Counted from the stretch's first letter, positions 9,037-18,572 are shown. The stretch is DNA of 64,000 nt from Neptunitalea chrysea (GCF_027924145.1 NZ_BRVP01000008.1:104117-168116); one strand, 5' to 3'. Notes: generated by a model not told the origin, from the sequence alone. Program-made: numbers and translations.

Positions 9037-9065
9037 AAATAGTTTATCGGAACTTTCATTCCAAA
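9034..9065 (-). promoter_or_regulatory. Promoter of the TetR gene
   Basis: On the minus strand TTTG (9065-9062), a 20-base spacer, then TATTTTTG (9041-9034): a full match to the Bacteroidota consensus. The spacer contains GGAATGAAAGTTCC, a degenerate relative of the operator upstream of the SDR gene. Confidence 0.75.
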
Positions 9066-9078
9066 TATATTGAAAAAA

Positions 9079-9834
9079 TTAGCTTAAAAGCGGATTAATA
9101 TTTATCCCTCCATCAATATTGTATTCGCCTCCAGTAATAAAAGAAGCATCATCTGATGCCAAAAATGCAACTAGTTTTGCAATTTCCCCTGATTGTCCGA
9201 TACGCTTTAACGGAACGCGATTTTGTATTGCCTCTGCAAAACCATTTAACTGTTCTTCCTTCATACCCGTTTTTTCAAATATAGGTGTAGCAACAGGACC
9301 GGGATTCACTGAATTAACCCTAATATTTCTTGGAGCCAATTCGGTTGCAGCCGTTCTTGTATATGAATTTAGTGCTGCTTTAGTAGCAGCATATACTGCT
9401 GTATTTGGCATTCCTGTGTAGGCATTAATCGAAGACAAATTAATTATGGAAGCACCATCATTTAATATTGGTAAAAACTTTTCGGTAGTAAACACAGCCC
9501 CTTTAAAATTAATCCCTACCTGATTATCAAACATTTCTTCACTTATTTGCCCAACCGGCGAAGTCTGAAAAATTCCCGCATTAACAAATAAGATATCTAT
9601 CTTACCAAAATTGCTCTTAACCTGGTCTACCAAATCTGCTATCGCTGAAATATTAGCAACATCTGCAACAATTCCACTTACACCAAGCTCTTGAGCTGCT
9701 TTTTCAACTCTTTCTAGGTTTCTGCCGGTTATCACTACAGTTGCACCCTGATTTTTGAATTCCTTGGCAGACGCATAACCAATACCACTATTACCTCCCG
9801 TAACAACGGCTATTTTTCCATTTAGTTTATTCAT
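9079..9834 (-). CDS. SDR-family NAD(P)-dependent oxidoreductase
   Basis: 251 residues, classical short-chain dehydrogenase: cofactor motif TGGNSGIG at 12-19, NAG at 85-87, catalytic Ser in INLSS near 135 and the YAATK pair Tyr148/Lys152, then PGPVATP near 183 and the C-terminal ITGGEYNIDGG. An arginine follows TG (TGRN, 37-40), which suggests NADP rather than NAD. The substrate cannot be predicted. It is transcribed toward the TetR gene and carries a palindromic operator just upstream, so it is probably the main target of that regulator. Confidence 0.92.
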   Translation of the reverse strand: MNKLNGKIAVVTGGNSGIGYASAKEFKNQGATVVITGRNLERVEKAAQELGVSGIVADVANISAIADLVDQVKSNFGKIDILFVNAGIFQTSPVGQISEEMFDNQVGINFKGAVFTTEKFLPILNDGASIINLSSINAYTGMPNTAVYAATKAALNSYTRTAATELAPRNIRVNSVNPGPVATPIFEKTGMKEEQLNGFAEAIQNRVPLKRIGQSGEIAKLVAFLASDDASFITGGEYNIDGGININPLLS

Positions 9835-9862
9835 TTTATTTTATATATATGTTTATAAATAA

Positions 9863-9878
9863 TAGAACGTTCGTTCTA
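9863..9878 (-). promoter_or_regulatory. TetR-type operator upstream of the SDR gene
   Basis: TAGAACGTTCGTTCTA: 7-base arms (9863-9869, 9872-9878) separated by TT. The AGAACG-nn-CGTTCT form is a common TetR-family box. It lies just downstream of a -7-like element on the minus strand. Confidence 0.7.
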
Positions 9879-9882
9879 AATA

Positions 9883-9915
9883 CGAAAATACTAATATTTG
9901 AACGATTATTCCAAA
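9883..9915 (-). promoter_or_regulatory. Probable promoter of the SDR gene
   Basis: On the minus strand TTTG (9915-9912), 21 bases, then TATTTTCG (9890-9883), one base off TAnnTTTG. The TetR-type palindrome follows immediately and would overlap the transcript start. Confidence 0.5.
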
Positions 9916-10042
9916 TAAGATTCTCATTTTTTAAAAAATTTAAATTTTAATTAACAATTACATCATTAGCAACATTTTAAGAAAGGTATAGTACAAGTAC
10001 ATCAAGGTTATGCATAGCGAAGGGAATTGTTGAATAATGCTG

Positions 10043-10085
10043 TAACGGAATTCAACTTTAAATTTATTAAAGTTGAATTCCGTTA
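10043..10085. repeat. Perfect 19-base inverted repeat in an intergenic region
   Basis: Arms at 10043-10061 and 10067-10085 match without a mismatch around the loop ATTTA. It lies in the 547-base gap (9835-10381) between the SDR and Sua5 genes. It is about 300 bases from the end of Sua5, far for a terminator of that gene. The rest of the gap shows no convincing gene. Confidence 0.75.
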
Positions 10086-10147
10086 TAAGCACATGTACAA
10101 TAGTAAATATGAAGCAAAAATCTAGATATTTAAATGCATTGAAACAT

Positions 10148-10187
10148 TTTTATTACAAAAAGAATACAATTTCTTTTTGTAATAAAA
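10148..10187. terminator. Perfect 17-base inverted repeat, possible terminator
   Basis: Arms at 10148-10164 and 10171-10187 around a 6-base loop. T-rich in both directions, so it could end the minus-strand Sua5/UvrD transcript about 195 bases after its stop codon. Confidence 0.5.
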
Positions 10188-10381
10188 TCTATTGAAGAAT
10201 TTTAATTCGGTATGAAATATAAAAATAAATTGACTTAAGAAATCTTATCTAACTTTTATTACAAGTCCATTTCAGTAAATCATAATTATAAGGATTTATA
10301 TATAATAAATCCAATTCTTGTCTAAGTTGAATTTTATTAACCATTAAATTAATCGGCTGTGTACTTTGCAGATGTTTTATC

Positions 10382-10999
10382 TTAAAAATCAACACTTCCC
10401 TTACCTTCCCTAACAACAGTAAATTCACCTTCTGATAAATCAATAATAGTAGAAGCTACATTGTCACCATAACCACCATCAACTACAACATCCACCAGAT
10501 TATCCCATTTTTCATAAATCAATTCAGGGTCTGTAGTATATTCTAACAATTCGTCTTCATCATGGATAGAAGTTGATACAATTGGGTTCCCTAACTTTTT
10601 TACAATATCTACCGCAATATTATTATTTGGCACTCTAATACCAACCGTTTTCTTTTTTTTAAAATCCTTTGGTAAATTATTATTACCTGGTAAAATAAAC
10701 GTATATGGCCCTGGTAAGGCTTTCTTTAAGATTTTAAAAGTAGGCGTATCTATTTGCCTAACATAATCAGATAAGTTACTTAAATCTGCACATATAAAAG
10801 AAAAGTGAGCCTTTTCTAGTTTTATTCCTTTAATTCTAGCAATCTTTTGCAGCGCTTTTGAATTGGTAATATCACACCCTAACCCGTACACCGTATCAGT
10901 AGGATAAATTACCAATCCTCCGTCTCTCAGAACCTCAACAACTTTAGCTATCTCCCTAGGGTTCGGATTCTCTTCATAAATTCTAATCAACTCTGCCAT
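10382..10999 (-). CDS. L-threonylcarbamoyladenylate synthase (Sua5/YrdC/YciO family)
   Basis: Makes threonylcarbamoyl-AMP from threonine, bicarbonate and ATP for the t6A37 modification of ANN-decoding tRNAs. 205 residues, a single YrdC domain without the extra Sua5 C-terminal domain. Motifs: GGLVIYPTDTVYGLGCD near 28-44, the KxR-like segment KIARIKG, the SFICADLSNLSDY segment near 68-80 and STSIHDEDE near 144. The YciO subgroup shares this fold and its activity is less sure, so no gene symbol is given. Lies 10 bases after the UvrD-like helicase gene and probably shares its transcript. Confidence 0.85.
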   Translation of the reverse strand: MAELIRIYEENPNPREIAKVVEVLRDGGLVIYPTDTVYGLGCDITNSKALQKIARIKGIKLEKAHFSFICADLSNLSDYVRQIDTPTFKILKKALPGPYTFILPGNNNLPKDFKKKKTVGIRVPNNNIAVDIVKKLGNPIVSTSIHDEDELLEYTTDPELIYEKWDNLVDVVVDGGYGDNVASTIIDLSEGEFTVVREGKGSVDF

Positions 11000-11009
11000 G
11001 GTACTCTAT

Positions 11010-13343
11010 TTAATTTAGTACATCTAATTTTGCAAAACGTAAAAGTAGTTTTTTAACCTCTCCATTCTGGAATCGTATCTCTGCTTTTCTGTCATTCCCA
11101 ACACCTTCTAATTTAAGTACTTCACCTCTACCAAAACGTGTATGCTCTACCTTAGTACCAACACCCAATTCATCAGCAATATTGGTATCATTGTTCCCCA
11201 CAGGATTAGCAATATCCGGCTTCAACTTTCTTAATTTACGAAGCTTTTCTTCAGACGGATTATGATGACTAGGCGGTGTGCCAGCAACGGGTTTATTCTG
11301 CCTAAACTTGCTTTTATCTACTTCACCAAAAATATCGGCATCTAACATAGGTTTATACCTATATCCAGATCGCATTGGAGGTGTTAAGTGTTCTACGTAT
11401 TTATCTTCTATCTCTTCTATAAACCTACTTGGTTCACTATCTACTAATTTACCCCAACGATATCTACTCTCAGCAAAAGTTAAATAGGCTTGCTTTTCAG
11501 CTCTGGTAAGTGCTACATAAAACAACCTACGCTCCTCTTCCAGTTCACTTCTGGTATTCATAGACATAGCTGATGGGAATAAATCTTCTTCCATTCCTAC
11601 TATATATACATATGGGAACTCAAGTCCTTTAGCCAAATGAATGGTCATCATAGCAACACGGTCATCATCACCAGTATCTTTATCTAAATCAGTTGCCAAT
11701 GCAATATCTTCTAAGAACTCGCTTAACGCCCCTGTTGCATCTGCAACCTCCTGCTGACCTTCCACAAAATCTTTAATACCGTTCAGTAATTCTTCTACGT
11801 TCTCCATACGAGCTATCCCTTCTGGAGTTCCATCTTTTTTAAATAATTGAAGAATTCCAGATTTCTTAGCTACATGTTCAGACAATGTAAATGCATCTGA
11901 ATTTTCATTCATAATCTGAAAACTCTTAATCATAGTTACAAAATCATCTAGCTTTCTTCTGGTACCCGAATTAATTTTTAAGTCAATTCTATCCAGATTC
12001 TCCATTACTTCAAATATAGATCGCTTGTAATGGTTGGCTACCACCGTTAATTTATCTACCGTAGTTTGCCCTATTCCTCTAGCCGGAAAATTAATTATAC
12101 GTACCAATGCTTCCTCATCTTTAGGGTTTAGCACTAAACGTAGGTACGATAAGATATCTTTAATTTCTTTACGTTGATAAAAAGAAAGTCCCCCATAAAT
12201 TCTATACGGTATATCTCTTTTACGTAATGCATCTTCTATGGCTCTAGATTGCGAGTTAGTCCTATATAACACAGCAAAATTACCATGCCCTAACTGCAAA
12301 TTCATTTCGGTTTCAAAAATATTACTCGCAACAAATCGTCCTTCTTCTGCGTCTGTTAAAGAACGGTGTACTTTTATTTTACCTCCATCATCATTGGCCG
12401 TCCAAACAACCTTATCTAAACGCGTCTTGTTCTTTTCGATAACCGAGTTAGCTGCTTCAACAATATTTTTGGTAGATCTGTAATTCTGCTCTAAACGGTA
12501 AACTTGTACATTATCATAATCCTTTTGATAGTTCATGATATTATTAATATTCGCCCCTCTAAACGCATAAATACTTTGGGCGTCATCTCCTACAACACAA
12601 ATATTCTGAAACTTATCTGATAATGCTCTTACTATTAAATACTGGGAGTGGTTGGTATCTTGGTACTCATCTACCAGAATATATCTAAATCGATTTTGAT
12701 ATTTCTGCAATACCTCCGGAAAACGAGTTAACAATTCATTTGTTTTTAAAAGCAGATCATCAAAATCCATAGCTCCGGCCTTAAAACAACGATCACAATA
12801 TTCCTGATAAATATCCCCCATTCTTGGTCGTTTTGCCATGGCATCGGCCTCTATTAATTCCGGATTATTAAAATAGGCTCTAACCGTAATCAAGCTATTT
12901 TTAAAAGAAGATATTCTAGATTGAATTTGTTTGTATTTATACACATCCTTATCCAGTCCTTTTTCTTTAATGATTGCATTAATTAAACGTTGAGAATCTT
13001 GCGTATCGTAAATTGTAAAATTAGAAGGATATCCAAGCTTGTCTGCTTCAAACCGTAAAATTTTGGCGAACACAGAGTGAAATGTTCCCATCCAAAGGTT
13101 TTTTGCTTCACTATTACCAACAATAGAAGCAATTCTACCCTTCATTTCACGTGCAGCTTTATTAGTAAAGGTAAGCGCTAAAATATTAAAAGCATCTACC
13201 CCCTTACTCATAATATAGGCAATACGATACGTTAATACACGGGTTTTTCCAGATCCCGCACCGGCTATAACCATTAACGGACCTTCTACCTGCAATACAG
13301 GAGCTCTTTGAGCGTCATTAAGTTCTGCTAAATATTTTTCCAT
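11010..13343 (-). CDS. UvrD/PcrA-type superfamily 1 DNA helicase
   Basis: 3'-to-5' helicase of nucleotide excision and mismatch repair. 777 residues from the ATG at 13343; a nine-residue longer frame lacks support. Q motif LNDAQRAPV at 8-16, Walker A GAGSGKT at 28-34, Walker B VDEYQDTN near 223, motif III VGDDAQSIYAFRGA, motif IV QNYRST, motif V TIHLAKGLEFPYVYIVG and motif VI VALTRAEK. The C-terminal Tudor-like tail (GTKVEHTRFGRGEVLKLEG) is typical of PcrA/UvrD and binds RNA polymerase. Probably transcribed together with the Sua5-family gene. Confidence 0.93.
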   Translation of the reverse strand: MEKYLAELNDAQRAPVLQVEGPLMVIAGAGSGKTRVLTYRIAYIMSKGVDAFNILALTFTNKAAREMKGRIASIVGNSEAKNLWMGTFHSVFAKILRFEADKLGYPSNFTIYDTQDSQRLINAIIKEKGLDKDVYKYKQIQSRISSFKNSLITVRAYFNNPELIEADAMAKRPRMGDIYQEYCDRCFKAGAMDFDDLLLKTNELLTRFPEVLQKYQNRFRYILVDEYQDTNHSQYLIVRALSDKFQNICVVGDDAQSIYAFRGANINNIMNYQKDYDNVQVYRLEQNYRSTKNIVEAANSVIEKNKTRLDKVVWTANDDGGKIKVHRSLTDAEEGRFVASNIFETEMNLQLGHGNFAVLYRTNSQSRAIEDALRKRDIPYRIYGGLSFYQRKEIKDILSYLRLVLNPKDEEALVRIINFPARGIGQTTVDKLTVVANHYKRSIFEVMENLDRIDLKINSGTRRKLDDFVTMIKSFQIMNENSDAFTLSEHVAKKSGILQLFKKDGTPEGIARMENVEELLNGIKDFVEGQQEVADATGALSEFLEDIALATDLDKDTGDDDRVAMMTIHLAKGLEFPYVYIVGMEEDLFPSAMSMNTRSELEEERRLFYVALTRAEKQAYLTFAESRYRWGKLVDSEPSRFIEEIEDKYVEHLTPPMRSGYRYKPMLDADIFGEVDKSKFRQNKPVAGTPPSHHNPSEEKLRKLRKLKPDIANPVGNNDTNIADELGVGTKVEHTRFGRGEVLKLEGVGNDRKAEIRFQNGEVKKLLLRFAKLDVLN

Positions 13344-13442
13344 TAAGCAACAATCATTAAAACGGTACAAGTTACTTATTAATTAATTTCAAAATAAAGA
13401 ACTTTTATATTTTTATAAACACTTTTTATAAGATGGAATCCT

Positions 13443-13462
13443 TAATTTTGTTTGCAAACAAA
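13443..13462 (+). promoter_or_regulatory. -7 element overlapping a 16-base palindrome
   Basis: TAATTTTG (13443-13450) fits TAnnTTTG and overlaps TTTGTTTGCAAACAAA (13447-13462), a perfect palindrome covering the expected transcript start. This suggests repressor control of the FMN-binding protein gene at 13471, but the leader would be only about 15 bases long. Confidence 0.5.
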
Positions 13463-13470
13463 TTAAACTT

Positions 13471-15018
13471 ATGAATGAGATACTTTCATCCATTCCTTGG
13501 TGGGGCTGGATTTTAATAGTAATTGCTATGGTTGCTATCAGAGATATCTTTGTACAACGCAAGCATACCATTAGTCATAACTTCCCTATTGCCGGTCATA
13601 TTAGATATATGTTAGAAAGCATAGGGCCGGAATTAAGACAGTATCTGGTAGCTAATAACAGAGAAGAATTACCATTTAATAGAATAGAAAGAAGCTGGGT
13701 ATATGCTTCTTCAAAAAATGCTAATAATTACAAAGGTTTCGGAACAGACAGAGATATTTTCTCACAAAACTATGTATTTATAAATAACAGCATGTTGCCT
13801 TATAAATTGCCTAAAGGTCACCCGAATAACGAGCAAAACGATTTTATACCATGTGCTAAAGTAATAGGGACTTATCATAAAAGAAAAAAACCTTACAGAC
13901 CTGCGTCTGTGATTAATATTTCTGCTATGAGTTTTGGTTCTTTATCTGCCAAAGCAGTGGAATCGTTAAACGTAGGAGCTAAAAAAGCAAGAGCCTACCA
14001 TAATACTGGTGAAGGTGGTTTATCTCCCTATCACAAACATGGTTCAGATATCATGTTGCAAATAGGTACTGCCTATTTTGGTATTCGTGATGAGCATGGG
14101 AATTTCTCGATGGAAAAACTTAAGAAATTAGTTAATGACAATCCTTCAATAAAGGCCATTGAAATAAAATTATCGCAGGGAGCTAAACCCGGAAAAGGAG
14201 GTGTTTTACCTGCTAAAAAAATCACTAAAGAAATATCTGAAATACGCCATGTACCTTTAGGTAAAGATGTAATCTCTCCTCCATACCATACTGCTTTTTC
14301 TACCGTACCAGAAATGGTAGCATTCATTGAGAAAATTGCTAAAGAAACTGGTTTACCCGTTGGGATTAAAGCTGCCATTGGTAAATTAAACCATTGGAAA
14401 GAACTCATACAGGTAATGCAAGAAACCAATCAAGGACCCGATTTTATTACCATTGATGGAGGTGAAGGCGGAACCGGTGCAGCACCACCAAGTTTTGCAG
14501 ACCATGTTTCATTACCATGGATCTATGGTTTTACAGATGTTTACGGTTTGTTTAAAGAACATGATATGACCGAACATGTGGTGTTTATAGCCAGTGGTAA
14601 ACTAGGCTTTCCGGCACAAGCAGCAAAAGCCTTTGCCATGGGAGCCGATTGCATCAATGTTGCCCGTGAGGCTATGATGAGTATTGGTTGTATACAAGCA
14701 CAAGTATGCCATACCAACCGATGTCCAGCCGGAGTTGCTACACAAAACAAATGGCTACAAAGTGGTATAGATGTACCGCTTAAATCTGATCGATTAGCAC
14801 AGTATTTCCATAATTTTAAAAAGGAGTTCTTAGAATTAACGCATGCATGTGGTTACGAACATCCTTGCCAATTTACAATGGATGATGTAGAAATGAATCT
14901 TGGCGATAAAAACCTAACACAAACATTAGCAGCTATCTATAAGTATCATAAAACAAAAGTTACCTTTAAAGGTATGCAATCTTTAAAGGATTGTAAGTAT
15001 CTTGGAGGTCAGGATTGA
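13471..15018 (+). CDS. FMN-binding glutamate synthase-family protein
   Basis: 515 residues, related to the synthase (FMN/3Fe-4S) domain of glutamate synthase but without the glutaminase domain. An N-terminal hydrophobic helix (about 7-24) suggests membrane anchoring. Seen in order: INISAMSFGSLSAKAVESL (FMN barrel start), GEGG, IKLSQGAKPGKGG, TIDGGEGGTGAAP, and the cysteine motif CIQAQVCHTNRCPAG near 410, which matches the 3Fe-4S ligands of GltB. As it lacks an ammonia-generating domain its reaction is uncertain; it may use free ammonia or another partner. A DUF7935-like gene follows after 49 bases. Confidence 0.88.
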   Translation: MNEILSSIPWWGWILIVIAMVAIRDIFVQRKHTISHNFPIAGHIRYMLESIGPELRQYLVANNREELPFNRIERSWVYASSKNANNYKGFGTDRDIFSQNYVFINNSMLPYKLPKGHPNNEQNDFIPCAKVIGTYHKRKKPYRPASVINISAMSFGSLSAKAVESLNVGAKKARAYHNTGEGGLSPYHKHGSDIMLQIGTAYFGIRDEHGNFSMEKLKKLVNDNPSIKAIEIKLSQGAKPGKGGVLPAKKITKEISEIRHVPLGKDVISPPYHTAFSTVPEMVAFIEKIAKETGLPVGIKAAIGKLNHWKELIQVMQETNQGPDFITIDGGEGGTGAAPPSFADHVSLPWIYGFTDVYGLFKEHDMTEHVVFIASGKLGFPAQAAKAFAMGADCINVAREAMMSIGCIQAQVCHTNRCPAGVATQNKWLQSGIDVPLKSDRLAQYFHNFKKEFLELTHACGYEHPCQFTMDDVEMNLGDKNLTQTLAAIYKYHKTKVTFKGMQSLKDCKYLGGQD

Positions 15019-15067
15019 TTTTATTAGTGCAAAAAATGTAGTACTTTTATCCCCTAAAATTTATTGA

Positions 15068-15589
15068 ATGGAAAATCAAATAATACAACTTCTTTTTTAT
15101 TGTTTACCTGCAATTATAACCGGTTTGGTTGCCTTTTATTTTTTTAATTCTCACACTAAAAATGAAGAAGGAAGAAGAAGATATTTATTACATAAAGACA
15201 CGCAAAAAGATATATTACCAATTAGATTACAGGCCTATGAACGAATGACTTTGTTTTTAGAGCGTATACGTCCTGCGAATCTAATTATAAACGTAATTCC
15301 ACAATCCGATAATAAAGAAGGCTACGAAAGCTTACTTGTTCAGCAAATAGAGAATGAGTTTACGCATAACTTATCACAACAAATCTATCTAACCGAAGAG
15401 TGTTGGAATATTATTAGAGCTTCTAAAAACGCTACTATACAGATGATTCGTAAAATTGCCATGAGCAATAAAATAGAATCAGCAGATAAATTAAGAGAAG
15501 CTGTTCTTAATGAGTTTTTAGATAAAAGTTCTCCATCTGCTACGGCATTACAGTATGTTAAAAAAGAACTAAGGGAATTATACGGTTAA
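15068..15589 (+). CDS. Membrane-anchored protein of unknown function (DUF7935-like)
   Basis: 173 residues. A single transmembrane helix at about 6-27 (LFYCLPAIITGLVAFYFF) is followed by a charged cytosolic region with LPIRLQAYERMTLFLERI, a segment conserved in flavobacterial homologues as I recall. No catalytic motif is visible. It sits 49 bases after the FMN-binding protein and its stop overlaps the stop of the convergent patatin gene by 4 bases. Function unknown. Confidence 0.75.
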   Translation: MENQIIQLLFYCLPAIITGLVAFYFFNSHTKNEEGRRRYLLHKDTQKDILPIRLQAYERMTLFLERIRPANLIINVIPQSDNKEGYESLLVQQIENEFTHNLSQQIYLTEECWNIIRASKNATIQMIRKIAMSNKIESADKLREAVLNEFLDKSSPSATALQYVKKELRELYG

Positions 15590-16494
15590 CTGTTTATATC
15601 TAGCTGACTTGTTTCTTTATTTTTAAGTTTAGCATACTCATACCCACTATGCCACCAATTTTGCATTTTATGTTTATCAAATATTAAAGAATTGGTGGTT
15701 AATACACTAGGGGTATAATAGAAATTTAAAATAGCATTGCTATTATTTGCTGCAAACTTCCCTATCTTAATGTTTTGTTTAGATATCCTGTCTAGCATAA
15801 ACCCAAACATACTAGTTAGCAAAGAGAAAGCATTTTTAGATGGTAATTTATTTAACTGTGTTACTTCTGTTGCTAGCACAATTACATCTACCACATCGGC
15901 TCCTCTTCTAACAGCTTCTTCAATAGGTACAATAACTCCTAATCCGCCATCGGCATACTCACAGCCATTTTTTTTAACCAAACTCATAAAGGGTGTATAA
16001 TTACAAGAAATCCATAACCACTCCATAAATTCATCATAATCAAAATCATTAATAGACTTATACTCTACCGAATTCATTGATAAATTAGAAACCGTAACTA
16101 CAATATCTTTATGAGACTTTTTTAATGCTAAAAACTCCTCTTTATTAATAGAATTAAATATTAATTTTCTAAGATTTAAACTCTCTCCAAACGTTTTTTT
16201 CCCTCTAAGAAAGTTGAGCAATACATTAAAGTGATTAATCCCTACTGTTTCCACTCCGTGTTTTTTCTTTATAGTAAAAGGGGTATGACTAAAAATACTT
16301 TTTTGATTTACAGACGTATAGATATCTTTTATCTTATCAACCTTTTTTAATGCCAAGTGACTTACTAACAAACTCCCTGTAGAGGTTCCTATATAAATAT
16401 CATAGTCTTTTTTCATTTCCTCTATAAGATATTGTGCAACACCACCTGCAAAAGCGCCCTTACTACCTCCACCGGAAATCACTAGTGCTTTCAT
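15586..16494 (-). CDS. Patatin-like phospholipase family protein
   Basis: 302 residues. Serine acyl hydrolase with a Ser-Asp dyad: oxyanion-hole motif GGGSKG at 8-13, nucleophile elbow GTSTG at 36-40 (Ser38) and DGG at 182-184 (Asp182). No signal peptide is seen, so it is probably cytosolic or membrane-associated. Substrate unknown; homologues cleave phospholipids or acylglycerols. Its start overlaps the stop of the M1 peptidase gene (ATGA, 16491-16494), so the two are translationally coupled. Confidence 0.9.
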   Translation of the reverse strand: MKALVISGGGSKGAFAGGVAQYLIEEMKKDYDIYIGTSTGSLLVSHLALKKVDKIKDIYTSVNQKSIFSHTPFTIKKKHGVETVGINHFNVLLNFLRGKKTFGESLNLRKLIFNSINKEEFLALKKSHKDIVVTVSNLSMNSVEYKSINDFDYDEFMEWLWISCNYTPFMSLVKKNGCEYADGGLGVIVPIEEAVRRGADVVDVIVLATEVTQLNKLPSKNAFSLLTSMFGFMLDRISKQNIKIGKFAANNSNAILNFYYTPSVLTTNSLIFDKHKMQNWWHSGYEYAKLKNKETSQLDINS

Positions 16495-18572
16495 AATTTC
16501 TTCTTTAAAAATTTTTGCTCTTTCTGTGTTAAATCAGGCATTAATTTCTCAATGCGTTCTTTATATATCGGATCTTTTAAAAGTCTATCTAAGATGGTTC
16601 TACAATTAGAAGCAAATCTCCAGGAAGAATACAAACACCCATTCACCAAATCTTTTAAGTTTTCATTGGTATAGGTATCCATTTGCTCTAAAAACCCAAA
16701 GGCTTTTTCTCTAACACTGTATCCGTATACCGGAGACGTAAAGCCAGACAACTCCTGAAACATCGCTAATGTTTCCGACTGTTTAAATTCAGGTGTAGAT
16801 AATGCCAATACCAGCCATAATATCCTAACATTTAAATCATTTGTGCCTTTTACATTTTCCGTTTTAGCTAAATATTCTTTTCGTTTTTCAGGAAAATTGA
16901 CCCAAAGTTTATATAATACATTCTCAATAGTATTATAACTTTTATCTAATAAAAATTTCTCAAACTCGGGTTCTAAATAACTAGGAATCTTAGTTGTTTG
17001 TACCAAATAAGATTGTCTTACCAAAACATTCTTATCATTAAGAATTGATTTAATATAGAAACTATCTACTAGTGCATCATATCTATAAGTAATAACCTTT
17101 TCCTTATACTCAGGCGATAAGCTGTTCCAAAGCTTTTTACTAGTTTCGGTAACTTTGTCTGCTAAAGTATCTTTAAACTTTTCATTTATTAATTCTGGTA
17201 ACGAATAAGGTTTATCAGCTAGTAACTCCATAGCTTCATCATACAGAAATTCTTTTTTTAGCAACCAACGCTCTTTAAAGTTTGCCAAATCTTTTCCAGA
17301 AGCACTTTCCATTTCAGCTAAAAACTGATTGGTAGTAACATTCTTAAATTTGTATTTTTCTAAATACGCAGTAATCCCCTTTTTAAAATTAGTATGCCCT
17401 AATTCGTTTTCCAAGGCAACCAATGCCCAAGCTCCCTTTTGGTAAAACGTTAAGCTACTCGCTTTAGCATTTAACAAATTTTCTCCTTCTCCTTTATCCG
17501 ATTGGTATTTCAATTGAATTGCTGTTTCAAATAAAGCCGCCTTAAAATAATCATCCCCAAAAACATCCTTCTCTGCCAATAACGCATAGTAGGTAGCAAA
17601 ACCTTCTTGCAACCAATGATCAGAAGGAGTAGCTTCAGTTATCAAATCACCAAACCATTGATGCGCTAATTCGTGTGCATTTACATTCACATAATTTTTA
17701 TCTACAAAGGCTAAAGAATCTATGTAATAACCATCATTAAAAAGAGTCGCTGTAGTGTTCTCCATACCTCCATACATAAAGTCTGCCACCGGAATCTGCT
17801 TATAGTTTCCCCATACAAAAGGCACCCCTATTTCATTTTCCAAAAAGTCAAAAATTTGCTTTGAATATCTATAGGTTGGCTCATAATGCGACGGCATATC
17901 AGGATAATAATACAGTAGCATTTCTTTACCATTATTACTTATTAATTTATGATAGTCATAATCTCCAATAGCAATTGCAACCAAATAACTACTCATTGGG
18001 TGTGTCATTTGGTAATTCCATTTGGTTAACGAATCAGATACCTGTTTCTTATCTTTAAGTACTCCATTAGTAATTACACTATAATCTGAAGAAAAGATTA
18101 CAGAAATATTAAAAATCACCTTCTCATTAACATCATCAAAACTTGGCAACCAATTACTCGTATATTTTCCTTGTCCTTGTGTCCAAACCTGTTTTCTTGC
18201 TCCTTCATAATCCCACCCTACAAAATACATTGTTTTTCTAGGCTTCACCGAATAGGTAAAACGTAATACATTATTATTCTTAGGTTTTAATTTCTTTCTT
18301 AAGATAAGATAATGATCAGTAACATCATATTTTATTTTTTTACCATTCCAAGTAACCTCAACAAAGTCTGTATGTTGAGCGTCTAAATAAAGTGTATCTG
18401 TTTTACTTACTATATCTACTGTATAATCAACAGTACCATTTACCATTTGGGTATACGGATTAATAGTAACTTTTACATTAGCGGTTTTAAAGTCGGCTAC
18501 AGAAGTTTGTTGAGCAAAAGAAAGTGAAACAAAAAAAACAGTTATAAAAAATATAAAACCTTTGTAATTCAT
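16491..18572 (-). CDS. Secreted M1-family metallopeptidase
   Basis: 693 residues with a cleavable signal peptide (hydrophobic 4-20, ending SFAQ). Zinc aminopeptidase: exopeptidase motif GGMEN at 268-272, zinc site HELAHQW at 300-306 and the third ligand Glu323 (LQEGFATYY), followed by a long helical C-terminal region. It probably trims peptides in the periplasm or at the cell surface. Coupled by a 4-base overlap to the downstream patatin gene. Divergent from recG across a 283-base region. Confidence 0.92.
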   Translation of the reverse strand: MNYKGFIFFITVFFVSLSFAQQTSVADFKTANVKVTINPYTQMVNGTVDYTVDIVSKTDTLYLDAQHTDFVEVTWNGKKIKYDVTDHYLILRKKLKPKNNNVLRFTYSVKPRKTMYFVGWDYEGARKQVWTQGQGKYTSNWLPSFDDVNEKVIFNISVIFSSDYSVITNGVLKDKKQVSDSLTKWNYQMTHPMSSYLVAIAIGDYDYHKLISNNGKEMLLYYYPDMPSHYEPTYRYSKQIFDFLENEIGVPFVWGNYKQIPVADFMYGGMENTTATLFNDGYYIDSLAFVDKNYVNVNAHELAHQWFGDLITEATPSDHWLQEGFATYYALLAEKDVFGDDYFKAALFETAIQLKYQSDKGEGENLLNAKASSLTFYQKGAWALVALENELGHTNFKKGITAYLEKYKFKNVTTNQFLAEMESASGKDLANFKERWLLKKEFLYDEAMELLADKPYSLPELINEKFKDTLADKVTETSKKLWNSLSPEYKEKVITYRYDALVDSFYIKSILNDKNVLVRQSYLVQTTKIPSYLEPEFEKFLLDKSYNTIENVLYKLWVNFPEKRKEYLAKTENVKGTNDLNVRILWLVLALSTPEFKQSETLAMFQELSGFTSPVYGYSVREKAFGFLEQMDTYTNENLKDLVNGCLYSSWRFASNCRTILDRLLKDPIYKERIEKLMPDLTQKEQKFLKKKL

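Noticed and set aside
10249..10443. 64-residue minus-strand frame overlapping the end of the Sua5-family gene
   Set aside because: Overlaps a better supported gene in another frame; composition and start are not convincing.
14073..14429. 118-residue minus-strand frame inside the FMN-binding protein gene
   Set aside because: Antisense to a gene with the full FMN/3Fe-4S signature; no own promoter or motif.
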